DNA of 64,000 bases, taken from NCBI RefSeq assembly GCF_027594785.1, contig NZ_CP075584.1:496001-560000 (forward strand), written 5' to 3'. The stretch comes from Cryobacterium breve (lineage in GTDB: Bacteria; Actinomycetota; Actinomycetes; Actinomycetales; Microbacteriaceae). The translations under genes and the position numbers were made by a program. This document shows, piece by piece, positions 19,665 to 31,336 of this stretch (positions are counted from its first letter, which is position 1; the number at the start of each line of letters is the position of its first letter). The notes under the pieces were generated by a model. It ran no database searches and was not told the DNA's origin. It worked only from the letters and a program-made list of their open reading frames with translations.

Positions 19665-20894
19665 TCAGTTCTCCTCGGTTGGTGCGGGTGCGCGGACCTC
19701 GTCGGTGCTGCGCAGTTCCGCTTCGATGGCCGCCTGGAGACGGTCTTCGAGCGGTTTGGATCCGATGTGCTGCACGATCTCGCTCAGGAAGCCGCGCACG
19801 ACGAGTCGTCGCGCCTCGTCTTCCGTGATTCCGCGGGACTGCAGGTAGAACAGCTGTTCATCGTCGAAACGCCCGGTCGCACTCGCGTGCCCGGCGCCCT
19901 TGATGTCACCGGTCTCGATCTCGAGGTTCGGGATCGAGTCCGCGCGCGTGCCTTCGGTCAGCACGAGGTTGCGGTTCTGTTCGTAACTGTCGGTCCCCGG
20001 GGCGTTGCGCCCGATGAGAACGTCGCCGATCCAGACGGTCCGTGCACCGGTGCCCTGCAGGGCGCCCTTGTAGGTCACCCGGCTGCGGCTGTTCGCCGCG
20101 TCGTGGTGCACGTACACCTGCTGTTCGAGGTGCTGGCCGGCATCCGCGAAGTACAGCCCGTAGAGGTCGGTGTCCGAGCCGGGTCCGGCGAGACGCACCG
20201 AGGGGTTGACCCGCACGATGCTGCCGCCGAGGGACACGACGACGTGCTTGAGGTACGCGTCGCGGCCGACGGATGCGAAGTGGTTGGCCAGGTGCACGGC
20301 ACCGGTGTTCCACTCCTGCAGGGAGACGACCGTGAGGTGCGCGGACTCCCCCACGATGATCTCGAGGTTCTCGGTGATGCGTGCATCGCCGGTGTTCTCG
20401 AGGATGATCGTCGCCCGGCTGAACGGCCTGGCCTCGATGATGGTGTGCGCTCCCCGGGCACCGGTGCCGAGTGCGGCCCGGGTGATCGTGATCTCCTTGT
20501 CCTCTTCACCTGTGACGGTGATGGCGAGGGCCTTCTCGAAGCTCGTCCAGGCGTTGGCGGCTGCGCGTTCTTCCGGGGCGCCGACGGAACCGATCCGGGC
20601 GTCGTCGCGACCGACCCAGTCGATAGCGACACCGTCGGTCGGGGTCGAGTCGACGCCATAGGGTGCGCCGTCGAGCTCGCCGGCCGTGAGGTCGGTGAAC
20701 TTGGCGACCGGGGAGAGCTTCCACACGGCTTCGCGCCCCGTGACGGGGGCGAAGTCGTCGACATCGACGCTCTTGAAGCGATCGTTCCTGGTCTGCACAG
20801 GGACGAAGCCGAAGCGTCCGTCCGAGTGGGCCTTGATTCCGTGCTGTTCGCTGGTGGGCAATGCTGCTGTGGTTGAAGTCGGGGCGGCGGACAT
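19665..20894 (-). CDS. sufD: Fe-S cluster assembly protein SufD
   Basis: SufD is the scaffold partner of SufB and SufC. The 409-residue protein has the beta-helix core and the C-terminal family region, where FDDEQLFYLQSRGITEDEAR is followed by VVRGFLSEIVQHI. This mirrors the equivalent part of SufB, as expected for the paralogous pair. Its ATG at 20894 directly abuts the sufB TAA (TAAATG), so translation is probably coupled. The frame is intact. Confidence 0.95.
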   Translation of the reverse strand: MSAAPTSTTAALPTSEQHGIKAHSDGRFGFVPVQTRNDRFKSVDVDDFAPVTGREAVWKLSPVAKFTDLTAGELDGAPYGVDSTPTDGVAIDWVGRDDARIGSVGAPEERAAANAWTSFEKALAITVTGEEDKEITITRAALGTGARGAHTIIEARPFSRATIILENTGDARITENLEIIVGESAHLTVVSLQEWNTGAVHLANHFASVGRDAYLKHVVVSLGGSIVRVNPSVRLAGPGSDTDLYGLYFADAGQHLEQQVYVHHDAANSRSRVTYKGALQGTGARTVWIGDVLIGRNAPGTDSYEQNRNLVLTEGTRADSIPNLEIETGDIKGAGHASATGRFDDEQLFYLQSRGITEDEARRLVVRGFLSEIVQHIGSKPLEDRLQAAIEAELRSTDEVRAPAPTEEN

Positions 20895-22313
20895 TTAGCC
20901 GACGGATCCTTCCATGCCCATTTCGATGAGCTTGTTGAGTTCGAGGGCGTACTCCATCGGGAGCTCCCGTGCGATCGGTTCGATGAAGCCTCTGACGATC
21001 ATGGCCATGGCCTCGTCCTCCGGCATGCCGCGGCTCATCAGGTAGAACAACTGCTCCTCGCTGACGCGGGAGACAGTGGCCTCATGGCCGAGCTGCACGT
21101 CGTCGACACGGATGTCGATGGACGGGTAGGTGTCGGAGCGGGACTGGGTGTCGACGAGGAGCGCGTCGCAGCGCACGGTGTTCGCGGAGTGGTGCGCACC
21201 GGCATCCACCCGCACTTCACCGCGGTAGCCGGAGCGCCCGCCGCCGCGGGCGATGGACTTGGACACGATCGAGGACTGCGTGTACGGGGCCATGTGGATC
21301 ATCTTGGCGCCGGCGTCCTGATGCTGGCCGGGACCGGCGAAGGCCACGGACAGGGTTTCGCCCTTGGCGTGCTCGCCCATGAGGTAGATAGAGGGGTACT
21401 TCATGGTGACCTTGGAGCCGATGTTGCCGTCGATCCATTCCATGGTCGCGCCCTCTGCTGCGGTCGCGCGCTTGGTGACGAGGTTGTAGACGTTGTTCGA
21501 CCAGTTCTGGATCGTCGTGTAGCGAACGCGGGCGTTCTTCTTCACGATGATCTCGACGACCGCGGAGTGCAGCGAGTCAGACGAGTAGATCGGGGCGGTG
21601 CAGCCCTCGATGTAGTGCACGTAGCTGCCCTCGTCGGCGATGATGAGCGTGCGTTCGAACTGGCCCATGTTCTCCGTGTTGATGCGGAAGTAGGCCTGCA
21701 GGGGAATCTCGACGTGAACGCCCGGCGGCACGTAGACGAACGAGCCGCCCGACCAGACCGAGGTGTTCAGCGCGGCGAACTTGTTGTCACCGGAGGGGAT
21801 CACCGTTCCGAAGTACTCCTTGAAGACCTCCGGGTATTCCTTGAGCGCGGTGTCCGTGTCCATGAAGATGACGCCCTGGGCTTCGAGTTCTTCATTGATC
21901 TGGTGGTAGACGACCTCGGACTCGTACTGGGCCGCGACGCCGGAGACGAGGCGCTGGCGCTCCGCCTCGGGGATGCCGAGCTTCTCGTAGGTCTTCTTGA
22001 TGTCGTCAGGCAGGTCTTCCCAGGTCTGGGCCTGCTTCTCCGTTGAACGCACGAAGTACTTGATGTTGTCGAAGTCGATGCCGGACAGGTCGGCGCCCCA
22101 CGTGGGCATCGGCTTGCGCTCGAAGAGCTCGAGGGCCTTGAGCCGGCGCTGCAGCATCCAGTCCGGCTCGTTCTTGAGCTTCGAGATGTCGGTCACGACC
22201 TCTGGCGAGACGCCGCGGCGAGCGGATGCTCCGGCCGCGTCGGAATCGGACCAGCCGAATTCGTACGTTCCCAGGCCCGCGAGTTCGGGCCGGTCGAGCA
22301 GGACGTCAGACAT
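20895..22313 (-). CDS. sufB: Fe-S cluster assembly protein SufB
   Basis: SufB is the main scaffold on which the SUF machinery builds clusters. The 472-residue protein shows the family blocks [32 protein letters not shown] and [22 protein letters not shown] sequence (here [18 protein letters not shown]). ATG 22313 begins [15 protein letters not shown]. It is the first gene of the operon sufB-sufD-Rieske-sufC-sufT. The SufR repressor gene found upstream of sufB in other Actinobacteria is absent; the neighbour is instead the divergent ctaA gene. Confidence 0.96.
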   Translation of the reverse strand: MSDVLLDRPELAGLGTYEFGWSDSDAAGASARRGVSPEVVTDISKLKNEPDWMLQRRLKALELFERKPMPTWGADLSGIDFDNIKYFVRSTEKQAQTWEDLPDDIKKTYEKLGIPEAERQRLVSGVAAQYESEVVYHQINEELEAQGVIFMDTDTALKEYPEVFKEYFGTVIPSGDNKFAALNTSVWSGGSFVYVPPGVHVEIPLQAYFRINTENMGQFERTLIIADEGSYVHYIEGCTAPIYSSDSLHSAVVEIIVKKNARVRYTTIQNWSNNVYNLVTKRATAAEGATMEWIDGNIGSKVTMKYPSIYLMGEHAKGETLSVAFAGPGQHQDAGAKMIHMAPYTQSSIVSKSIARGGGRSGYRGEVRVDAGAHHSANTVRCDALLVDTQSRSDTYPSIDIRVDDVQLGHEATVSRVSEEQLFYLMSRGMPEDEAMAMIVRGFIEPIARELPMEYALELNKLIEMGMEGSVG

Positions 22314-22450
22314 ATTTACCTCTTCTCCCATCCACGACAACCCGGATATTAGTCCGGTCATTCCCGTACGGCTCCAGGCGAAGACGTGCGGTGAACGGGT
22401 TGCGTGGGCGGCTACGTTGCGTACCTAAGATGATTAGAGGCGGCGAGGTG

Positions 22451-22466
22451 TCGAACCGCGGTTCAA
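22451..22466. promoter_or_regulatory. Palindrome TCGAACCGCGGTTCAA in the sufB/ctaA gap
   Basis: This 16-bp near-perfect dyad, with the core GAACCGCGGTTC, resembles the GAAC-N4-GTTC form of the actinobacterial LexA box. It sits between the divergent sufB and ctaA starts. Neither gene is a classic SOS gene, so it may bind another regulator. The rest of this 262-base gap shows nothing else I can name. Confidence 0.4.
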
Positions 22467-22575
22467 ACAACCGCGTGATCACCGCCCAGAAACACCTAAT
22501 TCTACAGGTTCCCGATGCATTAAGTGGCCCGCCCGGCGATTTCACATGCACCAGGCCCGAGAGGAAGCAGAACCC

Positions 22576-23518
22576 GTGAAACGGATTTCCGAATGGCTGC
22601 CCACGAGCGTTGACCGACGGGTTCGCGTGATCGCGTGGGTGTACCTCGCCGCGCAGATCCTGCTGGTCGGTACCGGCGGCCTCGTCCGCCTCACCGGCTC
22701 AGGGCTCGGCTGCCCCACCTGGCCGAAGTGCACGGACGGATCGCTCGTCAACACCCCGGAGATGGGCATCCACGGGGTCATCGAGTTCGGCAACCGCCTG
22801 CTCGGCGTCGTGCTCGGCCTCGTCGCCGTACTCGCTTTCCTCGCCGTCGTCCGGCTGCGGCGCGAACGCCCCGACCTGTTCCGCCTCGCGCTGTTCGCCG
22901 GTCTCGGCATCCCCGCCCAGGCAGTCATCGGCGGCATCAGCGTGCTCACGCAGGCTCGACCCCACCGTCGTCGGCCTCCACTTCGTCATCTCCGCAGTGC
23001 TCGTCGCCCTCTGCACCGCGTTCGTCTACCGGGTTTACACCGGCAACGGCGAGCGGGCGACGGTGGTTCCCCGCTGGTACGCGATCCTCGCCCATGTGAC
23101 GAGCGCAGTTGTCGCGATCACGATCATCGTCGGCATTCTCACGACCGGTTCCGGACCGCACGCCGGCGACGAGAACGCGCCGCGAAACGGGCTGGACTCG
23201 GAGTTCCTGCAGCACGTCCACAGCTGGCCCGCGTACCTGACCGTCGCCCTCACCATCGCCCTCGTCATCGGCTCCTGGCGCGTGGGGCGGTCGCTCCGCA
23301 CCTGGACCCTCGCCCTGCTCGCAGTCGAAGCAGCACAGGTCGTCGTGGGCCTGGTGCAGGCCAACACGGGCCTTCCGGCCGGCCTCGTCGGCATCCACAT
23401 GGTGCTCTCCTGCGTGCTCGCGGCCGCGATGACCGCCGTCGTGCTGCACCTCAAGGAACCGGTGGCGCTGAACGTCGCCGGCACTCCCCCTGTGCCGCAG
23501 CAGGCAGCCGCCCGCTGA
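22576..23518 (+). CDS. ctaA: Haem A synthase CtaA/COX15 (frameshifted in this sequence)
   Basis: This integral membrane enzyme oxidises the methyl group of haem O to give haem A for cytochrome oxidase. The repaired 313 residues contain about eight hydrophobic helices. GGLVRLTGSGLGCPTWPKC and the His in EFGNRLLG are the first haem and Cys motifs. LDPTVVGLHF and LQHVHSWPAYLT supply later His ligands. GTG 22576, preceded by GAGGAAG, is preferred to ATG 22546, which lacks a ribosome site. An extra G at 22950-22957 splits the frame. It converges on ctaB. Confidence 0.92.
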
Positions 23519-23552
23519 CCGACCCGGCTCGCCTCGGATCTGCAGGGCTGGG

Positions 23553-23582
23553 TTCGGCTGGGCTCGGTTCGGCTGGGCTCGG
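23553..23582. repeat. Two perfect 15-bp direct repeats
   Basis: TTCGGCTGGGCTCGG occurs twice without a spacer, at 23553 and 23568, after a partial copy. It lies in the short gap between the convergent ctaA and ctaB stops. Confidence 0.7.
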
Positions 23583-23597
23583 AAGCCTCCGTGCGGC

Positions 23598-24539
23598 CTA
23601 GAAGGGCAGTAGCGGGTCGACGCCGACGGCGACGAAGAGCAGCGTCAAATAGGTGATCGAACCGTGGAACACTCGCATCGGCGAGACCACCTCGTGGCGG
23701 ATCGCGAGGTTGTACAAGCGGTGGGTCTCGTAGATGAACCAGCCGCCGGTGACGAGTGCGACTCCGGTATAGAGCAGGCCCATCGAAGCGACCGGGATCA
23801 GCAGCAGCGAGCACGCGACGGTCGCCCACGCGTACAGGATGACCTGAAGGCCGACCTGGGCGCGCCCGCGCACGACGGCGAGCATCGGGACGCCGGCGGC
23901 CTGGTACTCGGCCCGGTATTTCATGGACAGCGGCCAGTAGTGCGGCGGGGTCCACAGGAAGATGATCGTGAACAGGATCAGCGGCGGCCAGGAGAGATCG
24001 CCGGTGACGGCCGCCCAGCCGATCAGCACGGGCATGCAGCCGGCGATTCCGCCCCAGACGATGTTCTGCGCGGTGCGGCGCTTGAGGATGATCGTGTAGA
24101 AGACGACGTAGAGCAGGATCGCCCCGAGCGACAGGGCCGCGGCGACCCAGTTCGTGAAGACCAGCAGCCAGACGATCGAGGCGGCGCCGAGTGCCCAGGC
24201 GAAGACAAGAGCCTCGCGGTCGCTGAGCTCGCCGGTGACGAGCGGCCGGTTCATCGTTCGCTTCATCACGCGGTCGATGTCGCGGTCGATGTAGCAGTTG
24301 AACGCGCCGGCGGATCCCGCGCTGAACGCCCCACCGATCAGGGTCGCGAGCACGAGCCACAGGCTCGGGATCCCGCGTTCGGCGAGCAGCATGGTCGGCG
24401 CGGTCACAACGAGCAACAGTTCGACGACACGCGGCTTGGTCAGCGACAGGTAGGCGAGGAAGGTGCGACGGAAGCCTCTTGCTCCCCTGCCGCCGGGCGC
24501 CTGCACGCCCGCGGGGGTCGCGTCCTGGGAGATCTGCAT
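23598..24539 (-). CDS. ctaB: Protohaem IX farnesyltransferase (haem O synthase)
   Basis: This polytopic UbiA-family prenyltransferase of 313 residues adds farnesyl to haem B. The diagnostic first Asp-rich motif is [20 protein letters not shown], with the later region YDLI-like replaced by the family's [16 protein letters not shown] segment. At least seven hydrophobic helices are visible. With ctaA beside it and SURF1 about 8 kb away, the window holds the haem A route and one oxidase assembly factor. The oxidase structural genes are not here. Confidence 0.95.
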   Translation of the reverse strand: MQISQDATPAGVQAPGGRGARGFRRTFLAYLSLTKPRVVELLLVVTAPTMLLAERGIPSLWLVLATLIGGAFSAGSAGAFNCYIDRDIDRVMKRTMNRPLVTGELSDREALVFAWALGAASIVWLLVFTNWVAAALSLGAILLYVVFYTIILKRRTAQNIVWGGIAGCMPVLIGWAAVTGDLSWPPLILFTIIFLWTPPHYWPLSMKYRAEYQAAGVPMLAVVRGRAQVGLQVILYAWATVACSLLLIPVASMGLLYTGVALVTGGWFIYETHRLYNLAIRHEVVSPMRVFHGSITYLTLLFVAVGVDPLLPF

Positions 24540-24794
24540 AGTGGATTGAGTCTAACCAGTCCCGGCAGGGTGGAAGCTCAATCGAGGATCGTTCAGCTTC
24601 ACGTCGGCCAACCTCACCCCGCCGTGCCGACTGCCTATACTTGGGGGTGCTCGCCAATCATGGCGCGTGCTGGTGCGTCCTGAAAATGGGCAGTCGCCTG
24701 CCGCGCCGGATGACGTCGATGTCCACGGGCGCGCTCAATCCAACGGGTGCGGGTTTCCAAGGCCTGCCCTAGCTTGACGAAGGGTAACTACGAA

Positions 24795-26889
24795 GTGGCA
24801 GCACTGCAGTGGGATTCGATTGACAACAGGGCGGTCGACACGGCTCGCATTCTCGCGGCGGACGCCGTCGAGAAGGTCGGGAACGGCCACCCGGGCACGG
24901 CGATGAGCCTCGCCCCCGTCGCCTACCTCCTCTTCCAGAAGGTCATGCGCCGCGATCCCACTGACAATGAATGGATCGGCCGCGACCGCTTCATTCTCTC
25001 CGTCGGCCACAGCTCCCTGACCCAGTACGTCCAGCTCTACCTGGGCGGCTACGGCCTCGAGCTCGACGACCTCAAGGCTCTCCGCACCTGGGGCTCCAAG
25101 ACCCCCGGTCACCCGGAGTACGGCCACACCGACGGTGTCGAGATCACGACGGGCCCGCTCGGCCAGGGTCTCGCATCCGCCGTCGGCTTCGCATACGCGT
25201 CCCGTTTCGAACGCGGACTGTTCGACCCGGAGACCACCACGGGCGAGAGCCCGTTCGACCACTTCGTCTACGTCATCGCCGGCGACGGCGACATGCAGGA
25301 GGGCATCACGAGCGAGGCATCCTCGCTCGCCGGCCACCAGCAGCTCGGCAACCTGATCGCCATCTACGACTCCAACCAGATCTCGATCGAAGACGACACC
25401 AACATCGCCTTCACCGAAGACGTCGCCGCCCGGTACGAGGCCTACCACTGGCATGTGCAGACCGTCGACTGGAAGAAGACCGGCGAATACGTCGAAGACC
25501 TCCACGCGCTCAATGACGCGATCGAGGCGGCCCAGGCCGTCACGGACAAGCCCTCGCTGATCATCCTGAAGACGATCATCGGCTGGCCGAGCCCGAAGAA
25601 GCAGAACACCGGCAAGATCCACGGCTCGGCGCTCGGCGCCGCCGAACTCGCCGCCGTGAAAGAGGTCCTCGGCTTCGACCCGGCGGAGAGCTTCTTCGTC
25701 GCCCCCGACGTGATCGAGCACACCCGCGAGGCACTCACCCGCGGCGCGGACGAGCACGCCAGGTGGACGGTGCAGTTCGACGCCTGGGCCGCCGCCAACC
25801 CCGACCGCAAGGTCCTCCTCGACCGGATCCTGGCCGGCGACCTGCCCGAGGGCGTGGATGCCGCGCTGCCCGTCTTCGAGGCCGGCACCGAGGTCTCCAC
25901 CCGCGCCGCTTCCGGCAAGGTCCTCACCGCGCTCGGCGCCGTCATCCCCGAGATCTGGGGCGGTTCCGCCGACCTCGCCGAGTCGAACAACACCACCATC
26001 GGCGGTGCGCGCTCCTTCATCCCCGCCGAGCACTCGACCCACGAGTGGACCGGCACCCCGTACGGCCGCGTCCTGCACTTCGGGATCCGCGAGCACGCGA
26101 TGGCCGCGATCCTGAACGGCATCGTGCTGCACGGCAACACCCGCCCGTTCGGCGGCACCTTCCTGATCTTCAGCGACTACATGCGCCCGGCCGTTCGCCT
26201 CGCCGCGCTGATGAAGGCGCCGTCGATCTTCGTCTGGACCCACGACTCCGTCGCCCTCGGCGAGGACGGCCCGACGCACCAGCCGGTCGAGCAGGCTCGC
26301 GACGCTCCGCGCCATCCCCGGACTCGACGTCGTGCGCCCCGGCGACGCGAACGAGGTCTCCTGGGCGTGGAAGACGATCCTCGAGCGCCGCGAAGGCCCG
26401 GCGGGCATCGTCCTCACCCGCCAGAACATTCCCGTGTTCGAGCGCGGCGACGGCGACGCGAGCGGCGAGGTCTTCGCCTCGGCCCGGAACGTCGCCAAGG
26501 GCGCGTACATCCTCGCCGAAGCGCCGAACGGTACCCCGGACGTGATCCTGATCGCCACGGGTTCCGAGGTCCAGCTCGCCGTCGACGCCCGTGCGGCGCT
26601 CAAGGCGGATGGCATCAACGCCCGCGTCGTGTCCGCCCCGAGCCTCGAGTGGTTCCGGGAGCAGACGGCGGAATACCGCGAATCCGTGTTGCCCGCGGGC
26701 ATCACCGCCCGCGTGTCCGTCGAGGCCGGCATCGCGCTGACGTGGGACCGCTACGTCGGCGACCGCGGCCGCAGCATCTCGATCGAGCACTTCGGCGCCT
26801 CCGCAGACTACAAGACGCTGTTCCGTGAATTCGGAATCACCACCGAGGCCGTCGTCGCCGCCGCGAAGGACTCGCTCGCCGCTCACTGA
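24795..26889 (+). CDS. tkt: Transketolase (frameshifted in this sequence)
   Basis: This thiamine-diphosphate enzyme transfers two-carbon units in the non-oxidative pentose phosphate pathway. Repaired length is 697 residues. [13 protein letters not shown], the ThDP site [11 protein letters not shown] with its N-terminal GDG, and the region [10 protein letters not shown] and [11 protein letters not shown] mark the family. GTG 24795 ([11 protein letters not shown]) follows a GAAGGG ribosome site. An extra G at 26291-26298 breaks the frame between QPVEQ and [11 protein letters not shown]. It is the first gene of the operon. The 255-base gap before it contains no gene that I can see and probably holds the operon promoter. 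Confidence 0.95.
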
Positions 26890-26910
26890 GCTCCCCGCCG
26901 GGCGGGGAGC
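26890..26910. other. Hairpin between tkt and tal
   Basis: GCTCCCCGC and GCGGGGAGC pair around CGG directly after the tkt stop. A second copy of TGAGCTCCCCGCC follows near 26926. It lacks a T run and lies inside an apparent operon, so it may lower downstream expression or stabilise the 3' end rather than stop transcription. Confidence 0.45.
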
Positions 26911-26986
26911 CTGCGGCAACGCTGCTGAGCTCCCCGCCCAACTCCCGCACACGTCACACCCCACGTATCACAAGGAGATTGTCCCC

Positions 26987-28128
26987 ATGACCGATACCAC
27001 CCCCACAGCCGAGCTCTCCGCCGCCGGCGTCAGCATCTGGCTTGACGACCTCTCCCGCCAGCGCATCGCCTCCGGCGGGCTGCAGGACCTCATCGACACC
27101 AAGAACATCGTCGGCGTCACGACGAACCCGACCATCTTCGCCGGCGCACTCAGCAAGGGCGAAGCCTACGTCGAGCAGGTCGCCGCCCTGGCCGCGTCCG
27201 GCGCGACCGTGCAGGAGGCCGTGTTCGAGATCACGACCGACGACGTCACCGCAGCGAGCGACATCTTCCGTCCCGTCTACGACCGCACCAACGGCGTCGA
27301 CGGCCGCGTCTCCATCGAGGTCGAACCCGGCCTCGCCCACGACGCCGCAGGAACCGTCGCCCAGGCCCAGGGAGCCTGTGGGCCAAGGTCAACCGCCCCA
27401 ACGCCATGATCAAGATCCCCGCGACCATCGAAGGCCTCGAGGCCATCACCGCGACGATCGCCCTCGGCATCAGCGTCAACGTCACCCTGATCTTCAGCCT
27501 GCAGCGCCACCGTGAGGTCATCAACGCGTACCTGTCCGGCCTCGAGAAGGCCAAGGCCGCCGGCATCGACCTCAGCACGATCCACTCCGTCGCGTCGTTT
27601 TTCGTCTCCCGCGTGGACACCGAGATCAACCAGCGCCTCGAGGCCATCGGCACCGAGACCGCGATCGCTCTCAAGAGCAAGGCCGGCGTCGCGAACGCGC
27701 AGCTCGCCTACGAGGTCTTCCAGCAGGCGTTCTCCACCGAGCGCGCCCTCGGCCTCCTCGCCGCCGGCGCCAACAAGCAGCGTCCGCTCTGGGCGTCCAC
27801 CGGCGTCAAGGACGCCGCTCTGCCCGACACCCTCTACGTGACGAACCTCGTCGCCCCCGAGGTCGTCAACACCATGCCCGAGAAGACCCTCGACGCGACG
27901 TTCGACCACGGGGTCATCCCGGCGGACTCGATCACGGGCGCGTACGACGAGGCGAACGCTGTTCTCGACGCCCTGGCCAACGAAGGCGTCTCCTACGTCG
28001 ACGTCACCCAGGTCCTCGAAGCCGAAGGCGTCGCGAAGTTCATCATCTCCTGGAACGAACTCCTCGACACCGTGACGGTTGCCCTGGACGCAGCCAAGAG
28101 CAACACGGAAGCCCCGTCGGCACTGTGA
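26987..28128 (+). CDS. tal: Transaldolase (frameshifted in this sequence)
   Basis: This Schiff-base enzyme moves three-carbon units between sugar phosphates. Family motifs are [14 protein letters not shown] near the start, MIKIPAT with the catalytic Lys, and [13 protein letters not shown] 26987 has a strong AAGGAG site. At 27371-27378 the text reads GGAGCCTG where GAGCTG would give the expected [14 protein letters not shown], so two extra bases are inferred; one missing base is the arithmetic alternative. Repaired length is 379 residues, normal for the large actinobacterial form. Its stop overlaps the pgi start (GTGA). Confidence 0.93.
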
Positions 28129-29731
28129 GTTTCCGCATCGCGGTGACCGGGGCGGCGGCCGACGCGGCACGCCGCACCGTTCCCACCCTGGTGTCCGACC
28201 TGGTCGCCTCGGGAATCACGGCCCTCGACCCCGCATTGTGGGGTCCTGAGGCCGAATCCGAGGCGGCCAAGCGTCTCGGCTGGACCGAGTCCGTTGCCGT
28301 TTCACGCCCGCTCGTCCCCGAGATCCTCGCCCTCCGGGCGACCCTGGCCTCGGCCGGGGTCACCCGGATCGCGCTCGCAGGCATGGGCGGTTCCTCACTC
28401 GCACCGGAGGTCATCACCCGCACGGCCGGCGTCGCGCTCACCGTCCTCGACTCGACCGACCCCGGCCAGGTCCTCGCGGCCCTCGGCGACCGCCTCGCGG
28501 AGACGGCGCTCGTCGTCTCCTCGAAGTCCGGGTCGACCGCGGAGACCGACAGCCAGCGTCGGGTGTTCGAACGCGCCTTCCGGGAAGCAGGCATCGACCC
28601 CGTCGGCCGCATCATCGTCGTGACCGATCCCGGGTCGCCGCTCGACACCTCCGCTCGCGCGGCCGGCTATCGGGTCTTCAACGCGGACCCGACCGTCGGT
28701 GGACGTTTCTCCGTTCTCACCGCGTTCGGGCTCGTCCCGTCCGGGCTCGCCGGGGTTGACATCGGTGAGCTGCTCGACGAGGCCGAGGCCGTCTCGCTCG
28801 CCCTCGCCGTCAACAGCCCGGAGAACCCCGGACTCATCCTCGGCGCCGCGATCGCTGCCACAGAGCCACGGCGCGACAAGCTCGCGCTCGTCGCAGACGG
28901 CACCCACATCGTCGGGTTCCCCGACTGGGCGGAACAGCTCATCGCGGAGTCGACCGGCAAGAGCGGCACCGGTATCCTCCCGGTGGTCCTCGAGGCCGGC
29001 GCGACCGAACTCACCCAGAAACTCCCGGACGTGCAGGTCCTCCGCCTCGTCGACGATGCCGGCACGACGATCTTCCCCGCGGACGGCACCGACGAGATCC
29101 GCGTGAGCGGCACCCTCGGTGCACAGTTCCTGGTCTGGGAATACGCCACCGTGGTCGCTGGACGCCTACTCGGGATCAACCCCTTCGACCAGCCAGACGT
29201 AGAGGCCGCCAAGGTCGCCACCCGCGCACTTCTCGACGGTCGACCTGAACCGGCGCCCGCAGCGTTCATCTCCGACGGCATCGAGGTGCGCGGCACCGCA
29301 CACGTCATCGGCGCGGCCAGTGACCTGGCCTCGGCGATCGACGCGCTCCTCGAGGAGCTCGGCCCCGACGGGTACGTCTCCGTCCAGGCCTACGTGAACC
29401 GCCTCGAGCCTCCCACAACTCGCCGAGGTCCGTGACCTGCTCGCGAAACTCGCGAAGCGGCCGGTCACCTTCGGCTGGGGCCCCCGGTTCCTGCACTCGA
29501 CCGGCCAGGCTCCACAAGGGCGGCCAGCCGACCGGTGTGTTCCTGCAGATCCTCGCGACCGCACACGAGGACCTTTCGATTCCTGACCGTCCGTTCACCT
29601 TCGGCGAACTGATCCAGGCACAGGCCAGCGGCGACGCGAGTGTTCTCGCCGAGCACGGCCGTCCGGTGCTCACCCTCACCCTCACCGACCCCGCGGCGAA
29701 CATCGCCGCACTGTTCGGCGCCCTGAAGTAG
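28125..29731 (+). CDS. pgi: Glucose-6-phosphate isomerase (two frameshifts in this sequence)
   Basis: This 534-residue isomerase, once repaired, interconverts glucose-6-phosphate and fructose-6-phosphate. [25 protein letters not shown] and [13 protein letters not shown] form the sugar-phosphate site of the SIS-type fold. [18 protein letters not shown] carries the C-terminal catalytic region. Extra bases at 29406-29412 (GAGCCTC for GAGCTC) and 29506-29512 (CAGGCTC for CAGCTC) break the end of the gene. GTG 28125 overlaps the tal stop. Placing pgi inside the pentose phosphate operon lets fructose-6-phosphate recycle to glucose-6-phosphate. Confidence 0.92.
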
Positions 29732-29792
29732 AAGTCGTCCCCTGTTGCGGGGTTCGCTTCGGCGGGCCTCAACGCCACTGAAAAGGAGTTGC

Positions 29793-31336
29793 ATGTCCCC
29801 GGTGGAAATCACCCCGGAGTTCAATCCGCTGCGGTCGTCCTCCGATTACCGTCTGAATCGCATCGCGGGGCCCTCGAGCCTCGTGATCTTCGGCGTAACC
29901 GGCGACCTGTCCCGGAAGAAACTCATGCCCGCGGTCTATGACCTCGCCAACCGCGGACTCCTTCCGCCCGGCTTCGCCCTCGTCGGCTTCGCCAGGCGCG
30001 ACTGGGACGACGAGGACTTCTCGCAGGTCGTCCATGACTCGGTCAAACAGTATGCACGCACCGAGTTCAACGAGGATGTCTGGGCCCAGCTCTCTGAGGG
30101 CATCCGCTTCGTGCAGGGCACCTTCGACGACGACGACTCCTTCGAACGGCTGGAAGGACACGATTGCCGAACTCGACCGCGAGCGCGGCACGATGGGCAA
30201 CCACGCGTTCTACCTGTCAATCCCGCCGAAGGCGTTCCCGCAGGTCGTCGGCCAGTTGCGCCGGTCCGGCCTCGCCGAGCAGAAGGACGGCCAGTGGCGT
30301 CGTGTCGTGATCGAGAAGCCCTTCGGCAGCGATCTCAAGACCGCCCGTGAGCTCAACGACGTCGTCGAATCCGTCTTCCCGCCGGATTCTGTGTTCCGGA
30401 TCGACCACTACCTGGGCAAGGAAACGGTCCAGAACATTCTTGCGTTGCGCTTCGCGAACCAGCTCTACGAACCGATCTGGAATTCGAACAACGTCGACCA
30501 CGTGCAGATCACGATGGCCGAGGACATCGGCGTCGGAGGACGCGCCGGCTACTACGACGGAATCGGCGCCGCCAGGGACGTGATCCAGAATCACCTCCTG
30601 CAGGCTCCTCGCCCTCACGGCCATGGAGGAGCCCATCTCCTTCGACGCGGCGGACCTGCGCACCGAGAAGGAGAAGGTCCTCGCCTCCGTTCGGCTCCCG
30701 GACAACCTCGCGACCGGGACCGCACGCGGCCAGTACGCCGGCGGCTGGCAGGGTGGTGAGAAGGTTCTCGGCTTCCTCGAGGAAGACGGCATGGACCCGG
30801 AGTCGCTCACCGAAACCTACGCTGCGCTTCGCCTCACCATCGAAACGCGCCGCTGGTCCGGCGTGCCGTTCTACCTGCGGGCGGGCAAGCGCCTCGGCCG
30901 CAGGGTGACCGAGATCGCCGTCGTGTTCAAGCGCGCCCCGCAGCACCTGTTCGCGAAAGAGAACACGGCCGCCCTCGGGGCGAACGCCCTCGTGATCCGG
31001 GTGCAGCCCGACGAGGGTGTCACGATCCGCTTCGGCTCCAAGGTTCCCGGCGTCGGAATGCAGGTGCGCGACGTCACGATGGACTTCGGTTACGGCCACG
31101 CTTTCACCGAGGCAAGCCCGGAGGCGTACGAACGTTTGATCCTCGACGTGCTCCTCGGAGACCCCCCACTGTTCCCCCGCCACGAAGAGGTCGAACTCTC
31201 GTGGAAGATCCTCGATCCGGTCGAAAAATTCTGGTCAGAACAGGGCCAGCCGGAACAGTACCGCCCCGGAACCTGGGGACCCTCGTCCGCGGACGAACTA
31301 CTGGCCAGGGACGGCCGTCAATGGAGGCGCCCATGA
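29793..31336 (+). CDS. zwf: Glucose-6-phosphate dehydrogenase (two frameshifts in this sequence)
   Basis: This enzyme makes 6-phosphogluconolactone and NADPH. The cofactor site is IFGVTGDLSRKKLMPAVYDL, and the catalytic motif RIDHYLGKETVQNILALRF contains the substrate Lys and His. Repaired length is 513 residues. ATG 29793 has the site AAAAGGAG. Extra bases lie at 30153-30159 (GAAGGAC for GAAGAC) and 30600-30607 (GCAGGCTC for GCAGCTC). Its stop overlaps the opcA start (ATGA), matching the known need of actinobacterial Zwf for OpcA. Confidence 0.95.
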
